Assembly: GCA_039707465.1 (NCBI GenBank)
Contig: CM077646.1
Coordinates: 81,182,715-81,246,714, forward strand
Source of the DNA: Rhabdophis nuchalis
Taxonomy: Eukaryota > Chordata > Lepidosauria > Squamata > Natricidae
Direction: 5' to 3'
DNA length: 64,000 bases
Shown: piece after piece, positions 46,013-57,054 of the stretch
Numbering within the stretch: position 1 is the first letter of the stretch
Layout: each line of letters starts with the position of its first letter
Made by a program: the position numbers and the translations under genes
Notes under the pieces: model-generated
What the model saw: the letters and a program-made list of their open reading frames with translations, nothing else
The model's database searches: none
Told to the model about the DNA's origin: nothing

Positions 46013-49000
46013 TTGTTTTTTGAGACTAGCCAAGATTGGCTATGTTTTGGGAAAAAGAAATGGATGAGAAATAGATTGGGGATGTGCTTCATTTTGGATC
46101 CAAAGTCAAAAAGTACTTTGGGGTATGCATGCGTGCATGCACCATATCTGTCACCTGCTTCTTTAAAAAGATAAGACTTCCCAAGGCTTATAGAGTAGTT
46201 ATGCATGCCTAGGAAAATAAAAGAGATGCTGACTGAATACCCACATCTGCAGAAAAGCACCCTTTTGATATAGATCTAAAATGATATGTCTCCCATGACG
46301 CCAGTATATTTGCTGTACTGATAGGATTCCTCTTTCTTCATTCCGGAGGGACCAGTGGCTGTAAAAGAGAATAACTGAATTTCAACTGAGTGCTGGGTTT
46401 CTCTGTGCCAATAGTGATACCTGTCATGTCAACAAAAGAGTCTGAGCAAAGTAAAATAACTTGATGCTACTCCAGAATTATTTCAGAAGAAATTCAGCTT
46501 TTTTGACCTCTTTTTTTCTGGGGGTAAACTTGAATATATTGTATGTTAACAAAATTGCCCAAGTGATGCTGAGAAAAAAAAACAGGTTTCACTTCTAAAA
46601 TGGAACATGTGAAAGGAAAAACAAGCTTAAGTCACTTCTAGGTGAGATTGGTGGCATGCACTTTAAATTAAATTAAGCAAATAAATAAAAAAGTAGTAAT
46701 GATAAGCAGCTTCAAAAAGAAAATCGGAAGTAAGGAAGGAAATTGGTTTGGAGAGCCTGTTTCTCAATATATTGAAATCAATGGAATAACCAACCAGTTC
46801 ATAAAGTAGGAGAATGGATAATAATCCACAAATTTCTTACTTATTAAATGCTCAGCCAATTTTAATCTGGTGGCTTCCACTCATAGTGGAAGCAAACAGA
46901 TTACTTCTCAGATCAGGGGCATCCTCAAGAGGAAGTATAAAAAAAATCAAATGGCTACATTCACATTATGAAAACTATGACCTACCTATAATTAAACAAC
47001 ACACATAAAAACACAGGTTGACTTTCAATTGTACAGCTGCCATTTGACTTTTTTGAACCTCCCCTCCATGGATGCTCTACCTCAGCTGATTGCTCTTACA
47101 TTTTGGGAGCTTCCAGAGAACAGACTAGTTTGAAGCGAGGAGTGCTTTGATGGCAATAATACAGAGTAATATAAATAAAGAAGATGAGGCATGACACTTG
47201 GACTTCGTTTAGAAATCCGCTCCACGAATATTCTCCGAATCTGAACATCTTCCCCTCTCCTCACACAGTCTGATGAGGTGGACAGGAAATGCAGAAGATA
47301 TGTTTTTTGAGGGGGGGGGAGAGTGTGCTGAACTGTCTGGCTGAATCTTTGCTGGCCGATCCCAGCGCTGCATTCATTAAAAGTCTCTTGAGCAACAGAT
47401 TGTGGCAACAGAACTGACAAGCTGACAGGGTGTTAATTTTAATGGGAACCATTTCTATTTCCACATGAAGATCATTTTGAAAAGGGTTGAAAAGGTTTAT
47501 TCTCCTGCTTGTAGCTATTTTTCAAGCAGCTCGTAAATGTTAAGAAACAAATGTGTACTATAAATCATCTTATAAAGAAAGATTACCAATTAATCTTTAG
47601 AGTTCTAAGGAATAGACCTAGATACCCTTTAGGCCAGTTTTTCAAAATAAATAATAATTAAACAGAGTCTCAAAACAGGTGGTGGAGCATGGCATAATTT
47701 TAATCCCGAGATTTCTTTTGACTCCTCATTTTTCTTTTAAGACAATCATTTATCATCATTTTTAAGAGATAGAGAGCCCAAGTTACAAACATACAAAATT
47801 GTGATTAGTTTAAAGTTGATTAATTTTAAACTTCTGCATAGGCTTTGTGGAATGAAGAATCATGGTTACGTGAGAATCGTGTGTATAAAAATCTGAGGAA
47901 GAGGAGACCTGGTCTGCAAGTTTCAAAATTTTCTATGATAATCCTAAAGCATGAACACTTGGTGGCTGTTTATTAACCTACTCAAATGCAGTGGCATGGG
48001 GTGTCCATGGGAGCCAAAAGGTCAGCTGCAACAGTATGCCTTTTCATATGGCCCATGCATGTAACGCATGTAAAACAACAACAACAGGGTTTCAATTGTA
48101 TGGTTACAGATGCCATCCTTTCTTGATCCCCTGCAGAGTCAGGCATATCTCATCCATTAAAAACCAATCTTCTTCAGACTGGGCCACTGTTCACTTGTGC
48201 ACTTCACTTATCTTGTTTTTTCAGCCAAAACCACTGGGCCCAAACGTCACTCCTGCAATTCCCAATTCTCTCTGAAGCAGCATTCTATGGAGTGAGACCA
48301 GTAGTCCATGTGACCAAGTTTGTTTTTATCCCTGCAGCCTCAATGTCTCTTGTTATGAGACCGACCACCATACATAAACCATGGATATGGGTAGAATACA
48401 TAAACCATGGATAGGGGTGAGGAATGCATAGAGCAAGGATGAGAAAGATGTGCATCCTTAAAGGAAACTCTCCCTCCTCCCACCACCACAGGAAACATCC
48501 TGCATCTGAACGGCCCTTGAGTTCAGGAGATAATGATGGAGACTTGTCTTCTGTGGGGAGCCCTTACTAAACTCATTTCCTTCCTGAATTTAAAAAAAAA
48601 AACCCACTTATTGCATTTGCTCCATTGGTGCCAGTTAGGAAGCTTCAGTGAGAAGAACACACTGAGTTTAAACAAAAAATTTAAAAAGGTAAGAACTATG
48701 ATTCAATTTTCTTTTTAGCTTGCACCTTACTTTTTCTTTCTTTTCCTTTTTTTTGCACCTTTTCTCTTTTTCTTTAACCTTGCTTATTTTTCATGTTAAA
48801 CTGCTGAAGATAATCTGCAGCAGATCCATCTTTAAACAGCTAAAACCTGATTTCACATCAAATTTTCTTCTTGAATAAACACACCCACAAAAACAAACCA
48901 CCTTTTTCCTACTGTAAATACGGTTCCTCTTAATGGACCACCATGCATAAAAAGCAAAATGACCTGGACAGCCAATGGAATGCACTGACCAAAGCAGCCT

Positions 49001-50088
49001 CTGGGTATAATTCCCAGCCAGCATCTCCTTTCATCCACAAGAGTTACGTTGGGGACAAGGCTAGTTGCAGTGTAAACAAGGATGGTGGAGATCTGACTTG
49101 AAACCCCATTCACCCATGAAGATATCCAGTCTTTTCCACTTCACAAAGCTAATACAACTACATTATCTTGCCTGATCTTTTTTGCTGTTCTTTCTTCCTC
49201 ACCAATTCTGTTTTCCTCTCTTCTGGCATCTTTTTGCTCCTCTGGTGTCTTTATGCCAGTGTCCCACTGCGAAGACCAAGGGAAGCTGAGCAATGCCTCA
49301 ACGCAATCATTTTAAAAGACATGAAACTCCCTCCAAACTTCCATGAGGAATGGAAACTTGCATGCTATTCATCATGATGCCTTTTTGTAGACCTTGTCTA
49401 CGTTCCCTGTAGGTAGCTCAGCCCTTGCCAAGATAGGCAAATGGATGCTCCTGTCCCCTGAAAATTACTGAAGCCCTCCTGCTTATTCCCGTTCATTCAA
49501 CATGTCTTTGAATTTCGGTTAAATGTCTATGAGGCAACTGACAGGAATGGCATCCTAGGTCTAAATATTTTACAAATGAAAATTGGTTTACCATCACATT
49601 ACTGTTAAAAATTAGCAGGTTATGTGGGTTATATTCCACATAAGAAAGTGACTAACAGTTTAATCAATTAAGAGCAAATGTGACTGACCGCAAGAGACTT
49701 AACTTCCAAATAAATGTGCAGAGGACTGCATTGGAACTGCTGAGTAATCATGAAATTCAGAGACATGAGTGTCTCAATTCATATTCGGTGCTAATCATTT
49801 TAATGAATAGTCCTTCATACTAAGATAAGGATTAAATATTCCCCTTGGGGAATCATTCATTTTACCCTGACTGATAAATGCATTCTGAGCCCCATCTCTC
49901 TGCACATTAAAAAGTTCTAAAGATTCTTAGGGACAATTTATATAATAAAATTGAATGTAGTAATAGGGGGTTATTGTACTTTGTACAAAACCTATAAGCC
50001 CTTGGTGGATTATTCTAGGCTTTATTAGAAGAAACAGTCTATCAAAATCTTTTTTTCTTCTCTACTTTGCACTGGTGGGATCAGTGGC
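46013..50088. other. Long intergenic stretch
   Basis: About 4 kb with few recognisable repeats. Small direct repeat ACATAAACCATGGATA (48372-48414). No gene supported; short frames at 47082-47464 and 48853-49113 lack motifs. Confidence 0.45.
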
Positions 50089-50726
50089 TGTTGTGACTTG
50101 CCAGCTGCCAGTGGAGCTGGCGGCAGACTCAGGCAGTGAGGAGGTTGAGGAGGAACTTGGACCAGTCCTGGAGTCTGGGGAAGACTCTGATGAGAGCTCT
50201 GCATCAAAGGCAGAAATGGAGCCAGGGTCATCCGACATTTATCAGCTGCCTTCGGAGTCAGAGATAAGTGGGACAGAAGATCAGCCGGAGCCTGTTCCAG
50301 ATGTGCATATGCACAGAGTTGTCAGGAAAAGGGAACAACTAAGGAGCAGGAGTCGACTTGGAAGTAAAGGCACAAGTGGATGCTGAATGGCCCCTCCCAT
50401 AGGGAATAAATAGGAACAAAAGGGGAATGGTGTTTGCAGGAGACAATTAGTTCACTTATTATTGTGAAGATTTGCTTATCTGTGTCCGTGCCTCACAGAG
50501 ACTCCTTGCCAGGTATTTCATTTTACAGTGTTGCAACTGGAAGCTTGGCCTGGCAACTATCCAAGGACTGATAAGGTCTGTTTTTGAATTAAACCTTGAA
50601 AGGCTTATGGCTGGGACTTTTTCTGAATGCGAATGCCAGGAATTCACATTAACCAAATTAAAAGGGGAGGTGGTGGTTTCGGGACAAGGAGTCTGTTTTG
50701 TGATTCTGTTAAGCCTGGGTCAGAAC
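50089..50726 (+). repeat. LTR-like repeat, copy 2
   Basis: Begins TGTTGTGACTTGCCAGC and ends GGGTCAGAACA, with TG...CA termini, an AATAAATAGGAAC motif near 50404 that could be a TATA-like or poly-A signal, and a 100-residue acidic open frame (50075-50386). Copy 1 is at 15035. Flanks GTGGC/GGGGC match at 4 of 5 as a possible TSD. Confidence 0.65.
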
Positions 50727-50799
50727 AGGGGCACACCTAGCACATGTGACATATATATAATGGAACATTTTTTAACACCCCGCTTCATAATTGGTAAAG

Positions 50800-50925
50800 T
50801 TGTTATGATGTTAGACTAGAAATCAGTAAACTGTGAGTTCTAGTCCTCCCTTAGGCCCAGGCCTACCTGTGTGATGTTGGGACAGTCACTTCTCTCAGCC
50901 GTAAGACAAAGGAATTGACTCAAGC
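50800..50925 (+). mobile_element. CORE/MIR-like SINE 5' half
   Basis: GATGTTAGACTAGAAATCAG...GTGAGTTCTAGTCCTCCC (B-box) then GATGTTGGGACAGTCACTTC. Confidence 0.6.
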
Positions 50926-51024
50926 CACTTCCGTTCTGCCTTTTATGGATTCTCTAATTCTAGAAGATTTTAAGAAGAGGCTCTTGCAGACAGTTTAACT
51001 AGTTTTCTTGCACATTGAAGGAAG

Positions 51025-51085
51025 TTGGATTACCTGAATCTTGTGGTCTCTTCCATCTCCACAGTTCTGTGATTTTATGAATGAT
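51025..51085 (+). mobile_element. CR1-type LINE terminal fragment, diverged
   Basis: TTGGATTACCTGAATC...GTCTCTTCCATC...TCTGTGATTTTATGAATGA resembles an older CR1 3' end. Confidence 0.5.
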
Positions 51086-52244
51086 AAAGCTAACCAGAGT
51101 CACATGTTGAGATGGACAGCTACAAAAATCAAATTTTAAAAAAATTAAGTTAATGCACATCCAACATATACGAGAAAAACTATCTGATTGGCTTTTATTT
51201 GTGCTGCTTTAGAAAAGTTGGTCATCCACATAGCATTACAATTATTCAAAGACCCATTTAAAACATCAGATCACTCTCTATGTTAGGTAGGGTGTCATGT
51301 TTTAAGAAAAAAAAACGCATACATTAGAAGCATAGAACTCAAAGCCTCAAACGCCTGTGCGTCATTGGTTTATTTAGCACTTCATCTCAATTGAATGGAT
51401 GCATTGACTCCATTGAAAAGCAAAGCTTTTATGATAACATCAGATTATGAAAGATGCATCAATGTTTGCTGTATAATGCATCACCAACAAAGCAAGCTGT
51501 AGTCTTTGGAAAATGAGCAGCTGAATGAGCCATCAAAGACAGAACAGAAAAAGAAGAGGGAGGGAAGGAAGGGGAGGGAGAGATGTTATTTTAAAAGAGG
51601 GAGAGATGTTATTTTAATTTTTTTTAGTAGTGTGATCCTGTGTGTGAATATAGGAATATGCTGCCCGGTAGAAAAGTCCTCCTCACTTAGCAGTGGTGAT
51701 TCCTTGGAGCCACCCTAATGAAGTGGGTGATCTATATCAATTCTGAAAGCTAGCGCGTAAACTACTAAATGACTACTATAGCAGGTTATCACTAATGCAG
51801 TGTTTCATAGCCGCAGCTGGGAATTCAAGTCCACACATCTTAAAGTTACAGAGGTTGAGAAACATTGGCCTGAAGGAAGAGGTTAAAGCAATGTAGGCAA
51901 ATAAGGCCTTATGACTCCCCAGAACCTCTTTAGGGCCTGCCCCTGCCAATCATAGTCTCTGCAGAACTCCTCAGAATGGGTAGGCATGAAACTCATATTC
52001 TGTTTTTAGACATTTCTGGAGTTGACTAAATTTGAATAGACCAGCCTTTCTCAATTATTTTGCCCTGGTGGAACCCTTGAAATAATGGTTCCCAGGGAAC
52101 CTTGCCTAAAAATATCAAAATGTATGCAAACTCCATTATACAGCTCATTTCTAACCTACACAGTTCACATTTTATAATGTTTACAAAAACAGCAAACATG
52201 AGTTGCAATGCACGAACATTCACCCTACCACTGGGAATGCTAAT
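51086..52244. other. Intergenic
   Basis: Holds a MITE scrap and a tandem duplication of GGGAGAGATGTTATTTTAA (about 51577-51616); otherwise nothing identified. Confidence 0.45.
51799..51867. mobile_element. Decayed palindromic hAT MITE
   Basis: CAGTGTTTCATAGCCGCAG...CACATCTTAAAGTTACAGAGG TTGAGAAACATTGG resembles the element at 22914. TSD not clear. Confidence 0.6.
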
Positions 52245-52252
52245 ATTAGGTG

Positions 52253-52561
52253 GAGTGCAGGGGTGGGTTGGTCCCGGCATTACTGCTGGTTTGGTGCATG
52301 CAAAACTTTGCACAGAAGTGAAAATAAAGATGGTGGCCCCATAGGGGAAGTGGTTTGGGTGCATGGCAGGCTGCCAAACCTCTACCGGTTTGGCCAAACC
52401 GGTCCGAACTGATAGGAACCCACATCTGGTGCAGTGGTGGAATTCAAAAAATTTAACAACTGGTTCTCTGCCATAATGATTTCTTTCATTTCACCAAACT
52501 GCTCAGAAAGTTAACAACCGGGTCTCCTGAAGTGGTGCAAACTGGTGGAATCCCGCCACTA
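52253..52561. mobile_element. hAT MITE (outer, older) interrupted by a second MITE
   Basis: TSD ATTAGGTG at 52245-52252 and 52562-52569. The left end is split five bases in (GAGTG, then resuming CAGTGGTGGAATTC at 52432); the right end is TGGAATCCCGCCACTA. Confidence 0.82.
52258..52428. mobile_element. hAT MITE (inner) sitting in the terminus of another MITE
   Basis: Ends CAGGGGTGGGTTGG and GGAACCCACATCTG; TSD GTGGAGTG (52250-52257) versus GTGCAGTG (52429-52436), 7 of 8. The TSD spans the edge of the outer element, so the inner one came second. Confidence 0.82.
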
Positions 52562-52569
52562 ATTAGGTG

Positions 52570-53059
52570 GCATGCAAAGTTTTCTTTCTCAATCATAATC
52601 TCTCATACAACCCCAACTGAGAAAGGCTGGAATTGGAATATGGGGTTAATGCATTCAAAGGCCAAATATTATTGTTGAAATACAAAAGCAGCAGCAGCAT
52701 CCAAAAAAATATGAAGACTTATGGTTGTTGAGCAGGCTAATTAAGGTGAAAAGAGAAATCTAAAATAAGATGGAAGAAGGGAAGAGGTATCATAAGGGAT
52801 ATGGCCAGTGGAGAATCCGTATTTGTTCTCCAGTCACTGTCTTATCATGACATTATGGTGATCAAATTTCTTCCCATGTAGAAAGCTTGGGAAGTTAACT
52901 AAGAATATAAAATGACTAACAAGGATTGCCTTCTGGGTCCAAATTTAACCACACAGTTTGGGCAGCATCACTGTCACCTCCTGATGTTCTTGGATATAAC
53001 TCCCATCTTCTAGTTGAATAGGACAGACATGAGCTCACACATATTATGTTGTGTTTTTT
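52570..53059. other. Upstream region of the first GP9-like gene
   Basis: Presumably intron sequence if the acceptor at 53075 is used. No promoter or first exon recognised. Confidence 0.4.
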
Positions 53060-53075
53060 TGTTGTTGTTCCACAG
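53060..53075 (+). promoter_or_regulatory. Probable 3' splice site before the upstream GP9-like CDS
   Basis: A T/G-rich pyrimidine tract ending in CCACAG at 53075 lies 29 bases before the ATG at 53105. Mammalian GP9 has an untranslated first exon spliced just upstream of an intronless CDS, so an acceptor here fits. The matching donor exon was not identified. Confidence 0.55.
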
Positions 53076-53104
53076 TTACAAGCAACACAGCTACAATAAT
53101 CTCA

Positions 53105-53704
53105 ATGATCAAAGGGCTCATCATGTTGTTGTTCTTCAACACAACCCAAGCTTGGATCTGCACGCTCTGTCCTTGCAAGAGTCTTGATTCCTGGGGTTGG
53201 GCAGCCAACTGCAATTTGATGGATCTCAAGGAGATGCCCCTCCTGAACTCAAGCATCAAAATTCTTCATCTGCAAAACAACAATTTGACCACTGTTCCTC
53301 TTGGTGCTTTGGATAGCTTGACCAACTTGGAGGAAATTAATTTTTCCAACAACCCTTGGCACTGTGACTGCTCTATTTTATATCTCAAGGAGTGGCTGGC
53401 AGACTTCAATAAAAATTCTCTTGCAAAGGCAACCTGTAAAACTCCAGCGTCTCTAAATATGAAGGCCTTGAGCCAGCTGAAAGGGAATGAACTGGAGGGA
53501 TGTAGGAAACCCCTGCCAATTAGTTGCTGTGATTTTTTTTGGACAGACTTTGGTCTGATTATTTTGGCAATCATTGTCTTAATTTTAGCAGCATGCGTTT
53601 TGCAACGTTCAAAGCAGTTAGTTTTCCAAGCCAGAAGAAAGCTGCATTCTTCTGAAGTCCCACTGCTACGGTTCCATGACCTGGAAAATCGGAAGTCCAA
53701 ATGA
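53105..53704 (+). CDS. Platelet glycoprotein IX-like LRR membrane protein (upstream copy)
   Basis: 199-residue type I membrane protein. Seen: hydrophobic signal segment (about 1-17), a cysteine cluster C19/C22/C24/C36 forming an LRR N-cap, one leucine-rich repeat (about 50-80), an LRR C-cap starting NPWHCDC (C87, C89, C111, C133), two adjacent juxtamembrane cysteines C141-C142, a transmembrane helix about 149-167, and a 32-residue basic tail. N-glycosylation sequons occur at N48, N60 and N79. Known: GP9 has this architecture, is about 177 residues in human, and assembles with GPIb alpha, GPIb beta and GPV as the von Willebrand factor receptor on platelets. The ATG at 53105 is chosen because it gives a signal peptide and lies 30 bases after an acceptor-like tract; the frame stays open further upstream. 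The long tail and CC pair are unlike human GP9 and recall GP1BB, so this could be a GP9 paralogue or a diverged GP1BB-type subunit. A same-strand paralogue lies 7.2 kb downstream. Confidence 0.85.
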   Translation: MIKGLIMLLFFNTTQAWICTLCPCKSLDSWGWAANCNLMDLKEMPLLNSSIKILHLQNNNLTTVPLGALDSLTNLEEINFSNNPWHCDCSILYLKEWLADFNKNSLAKATCKTPASLNMKALSQLKGNELEGCRKPLPISCCDFFWTDFGLIILAIIVLILAACVLQRSKQLVFQARRKLHSSEVPLLRFHDLENRKSK

Positions 53705-53735
53705 AATGCTGTAGTGGGCAGTAAGAAGCTGTAAG

Positions 53736-53741
53736 AATAAA
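53736..53741 (+). terminator. Polyadenylation signal of the upstream GP9-like gene
   Basis: AATAAA lies 32 bases after the stop codon at 53702-53704, giving a very short 3' UTR if used. Confidence 0.6.
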
Positions 53742-54334
53742 GCCACCCATGTAATATTGTATTGTTGTGGACTGAAAGTGCCTATAGTCACCACTAAAGA
53801 TCTCTTTTGGTGAAGATATGACACTTTCTCTCTTACACACACATTTCCATCTGTGAATGCCAATAATCACTATCATTGATATTAAGTCAATAATTCTGAC
53901 AGATGTATAAGTTGTTTTGCTATGTAATTGTACTATACTTATTAATGCTCCAATATGCATAATTGAAATGTGTTTCCATGAATCACAGGTTCTGTTGCTA
54001 TGGCACTCAGTCATTCAGCCATATAATCATTCACAAAGAGAATAAATAATCCTGATCTTATGCAAACTTTGTTCAGTGTGGTAGTGAAGCATATTCTTAC
54101 ATATTAAAAGATGGAGTTACTCACATATTCACTGAATACCAGGACAGAGAATTTAGAGCTTTCATCTTTTGCAATTCCATCTGAAAAAGAGAATTTGAAT
54201 GAGAAAGCTACATTGTATAAATTATGGTTTCGCTAGTAAAATATTTTATGGTCAGAATATTTAGGATTGGAAAATAGTTTATTTTTGCAGCATTGCAATC
54301 CCTATCCATTTAGAAATTGGAAGTTACCAAACCA
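53742..54334. other. Downstream of the first GP9-like gene
   Basis: No feature recognised. Confidence 0.4.
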
Positions 54335-54625
54335 TTTACTGAAATTCCGCCAGAAATTAAAGACACTCCTGTTTCATCAGGCCGGCTTGGCCTAAGTTAT
54401 TTACCTAGCCTACAGTCTGTACAATAAATTGTTTTAATTGGGTTTTAAATGGGATTATGTTTTAACCTTTTAAATTTTAGCACAGGGATAACTTATTTAA
54501 TTTGGTTTTAATTATTTATATTGTGATACTATTGTGTTTTAACTTCCTATGCACCGCCCCGGGTCCCTTTGGGGAGAGGGTGCAGTTATATAAATCCGAA
54601 ATAAAATAAAAATAAATAAAATAAA
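54335..54625 (+). mobile_element. L2-type LINE 3' tail
   Basis: TTTCATCAGGCCGGCTTGGCC, TTTTAGCACAGGGATAAC and GCACCGCCCCGGGTCCCTTT in the usual order, ending in an AAATA-rich tail. It lies 0.6 kb after the upstream GP9-like gene. Confidence 0.85.
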
Positions 54626-56099
54626 AGGGATGATTAATTTTTAAAAAAATATGGACACAATTATTCAGCAATTTAATGAGTGAGTTTGGTGGCTGTGTCA
54701 CAAATACATCCACTTTTCCTTCACAGGATTCTACTTGGGCTTTTTGCCAAGCTCTGCTTCAGATGATTCTTTTAATATGAAATTGCACTACCATATTTTA
54801 GATATCTACAGTATTGGGGGGAGTGGGGGGTGGAATGGTTTACATTTATGATCTTTCTGTATTTTCCCATTATTTATTTCCCAATATGTATTTGTTATTT
54901 ATCCTCTTGCTTGCTCTAAGAAGAATTAAGGGAGATAAAATGGACAAATTGCACAGTTTTTGTATTTCTATTGAATGTTGAGAGTTATCTAGATTAGAAT
55001 ATGGAAGTATCCAAGGACTTCAAACAACTTTAGCCTTGAATGTATAGGCTGAGTAGTCCTAGTCCATAACTGGTGTGATAATCATTTCAGAATAATGCAC
55101 CATAGTGCGTCTTATTATTTAATAAGCACTATATCACTGAAAATTGTGTTGGGTTTATTGATTTAAATGAAGCTATTTGATAGTTCACACTCTACCAATT
55201 CTAGTACAGAGTTCCACAACACAAATTTACTTTATTTTATTCCACAAATATACTTCAAATTATTGAAGAGTTCTCAGTTATGCTCAGAGACACCTGTCTA
55301 TATTCTACATGGATGATATCATGTCTGAATGTAAGGGTTTTTCATCAAAAATCATTTTTTATGCTAGAGAGAGCATGCCAGAAATAAATGAATTTGCATA
55401 AAATTACAATTATTTAACTAGCATTGGATCAAAATTTAATCATTGTAACATATTACAAATATGTAATTTAAGTTAGTCTGGATATAAATTAAGTTAGTCT
55501 TGACCATAAATTTAAATGAAACTGCTCCAAGCAGGGCAAACCATGGATTTATCAAGGATTATCATTATCTCCTTAAAGTCTAAGCCCTTTTACAAATGAT
55601 AAAATGTTTTACTTTATTTCATCAACCTGGACTTAATACTCCCATTTTTCTAATGGGTTATATGAGATATAAATCATGCACCATATCAGTTCTTTCTACC
55701 ATGGTTCTCTACTAATAAGAGGAACTACAATTGCCAGAATTCCCAAGCAAACACATCACTGTTGGAAATGTTAGCTGGTTGCTCAGGAAAGCATATTCCC
55801 AACATATTTATAGAATTTCCAGTGGAAATTATTATCCTACTGTATTACAGAAAGAGACTGGCTTTGCGAATGCCAGCGATCTACCCTCTCAGCAGCCATT
55901 GCAAGCCTAACTAATGATAAAGAATGGTAATACCACACCTAAGTCTGCAACAAACTATAATTTTATTAAACTTGTATGTTAGCTGATTCCTAAAACCTTA
56001 AGTAGCTCACAAAAGTAAAAGAAATTACAATCAAATCAATAAAACACAAAGATAAAACAAGCAGAACATGACTAAAGTGAAGGGTCTTACTCTTTCTTG
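54626..56099. other. Intergenic between the GP9-like genes
   Basis: AT-rich, no feature recognised. Confidence 0.45.
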
Positions 56100-56780
56100 T
56101 CATAGGCCTGGGTAAAACGCCAGGTGTTAATGTTCTTCTAAACAACAGCAGCAGAGTGGAGGTCTATCCAGATCTCAGAGAGAACCTTGTCTCTCTCTCT
56201 ACAGAGAAGGCACCCTTCAGGAGTCCCAATAGTTTAATCAGAAAAACACAGAGCATGCCAATCCTGCCAATTGGCTGCAGCAGATACAGAGGCAGGCTGT
56301 CCCTCAAGTAACCAAAGTCTAGGCCATGTAGAACTTTACAAGTAATCAGCATCTTGAATCACACCAGGAAGCAAAACAGCAACCAGTGTAGCTCGTGAAA
56401 CAGAGGTGCTACATGCAGGGGTGGGATTCAAATAATTTAACAACTGGTTCTCTGCATTAATGATGTCTTCCAACAACCAGTTCACCAAACTGCTCAGAAA
56501 GTTAACAACTGGTTCTCCCGAAGTGGTGCAAACTGGCTGAATCCCACCACTGGCTACATGGTCATAGGGAACCATGTCCATGACTTGTGTGGAGCTTCTG
56601 AATGATCACCAACAGCCCCATGTAGATAGTGTTGCAGTAGTCAAGACACAGTGCAACCAGGATATAAGTGGCTATATGAAGGGCTTCCTGATCTAGGAAA
56701 TGGTGCAGTTGGCATACCAGATAAGAACTAAGCCAATTAGTCAAGGAAGCCTCAATCCAGAAATCCACAATGAGGGGCAA
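56100..56780 (-). pseudogene. L2-type LINE RT C-terminal remnant, split by a MITE
   Basis: Minus strand: QLHHFLDQEALHIATYILVA, LDYCNTIYMGL, then after the MITE PLFHELHWLLFCFLV and KVLHGLDFGYLRDSLPLY, parallel to the intact copy at 8214-10214. Old, with stops. Confidence 0.75.
56416..56552. mobile_element. hAT MITE inside an L2 remnant
   Basis: CAGGGGTGGGATTCAAATAA at the left, CTGAATCCCACCACTG at the right; perfect TSD GCTACATG at 56408-56415 and 56553-56560. 137 bp; closely related to the outer MITE at 52253. Confidence 0.93.
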
Positions 56781-56782
56781 CC

Positions 56783-57054
56783 ATTGCCCTTGAACTCTTA
56801 AATTAAAAACACACTTCTTCTGCTTGGCCGGCCTAGGGTAATTAAACTGTTTTTAGGGGTTTTTAGGGCTTAGTTTTAGTTTTTATATGGGATTTTAGCG
56901 CAGGGTTAGTTTAATTCGTTTTAACATTGTATTGTGTTTGTGGTTTTTATTTGTATTTTTAAATTCCCTGTGCCCCGCCTCGAGTCCCTTCGGGGAGAGA
57001 CAGCAGGTTATAAATTAAAAATTATTATTATTATTAATTATTATTATTATTATT
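56783..57054 (+). mobile_element. L2-type LINE 3' tail with (ATT)n
   Basis: ACACTTCTTCTGCTTGGCCGGCC, TTTTAGCGCAGGGTTAG, the CGAGTCCCTTCGGGGAGA hairpin and a terminal ATT repeat. Opposite in strand to the remnant just before it. Confidence 0.85.
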
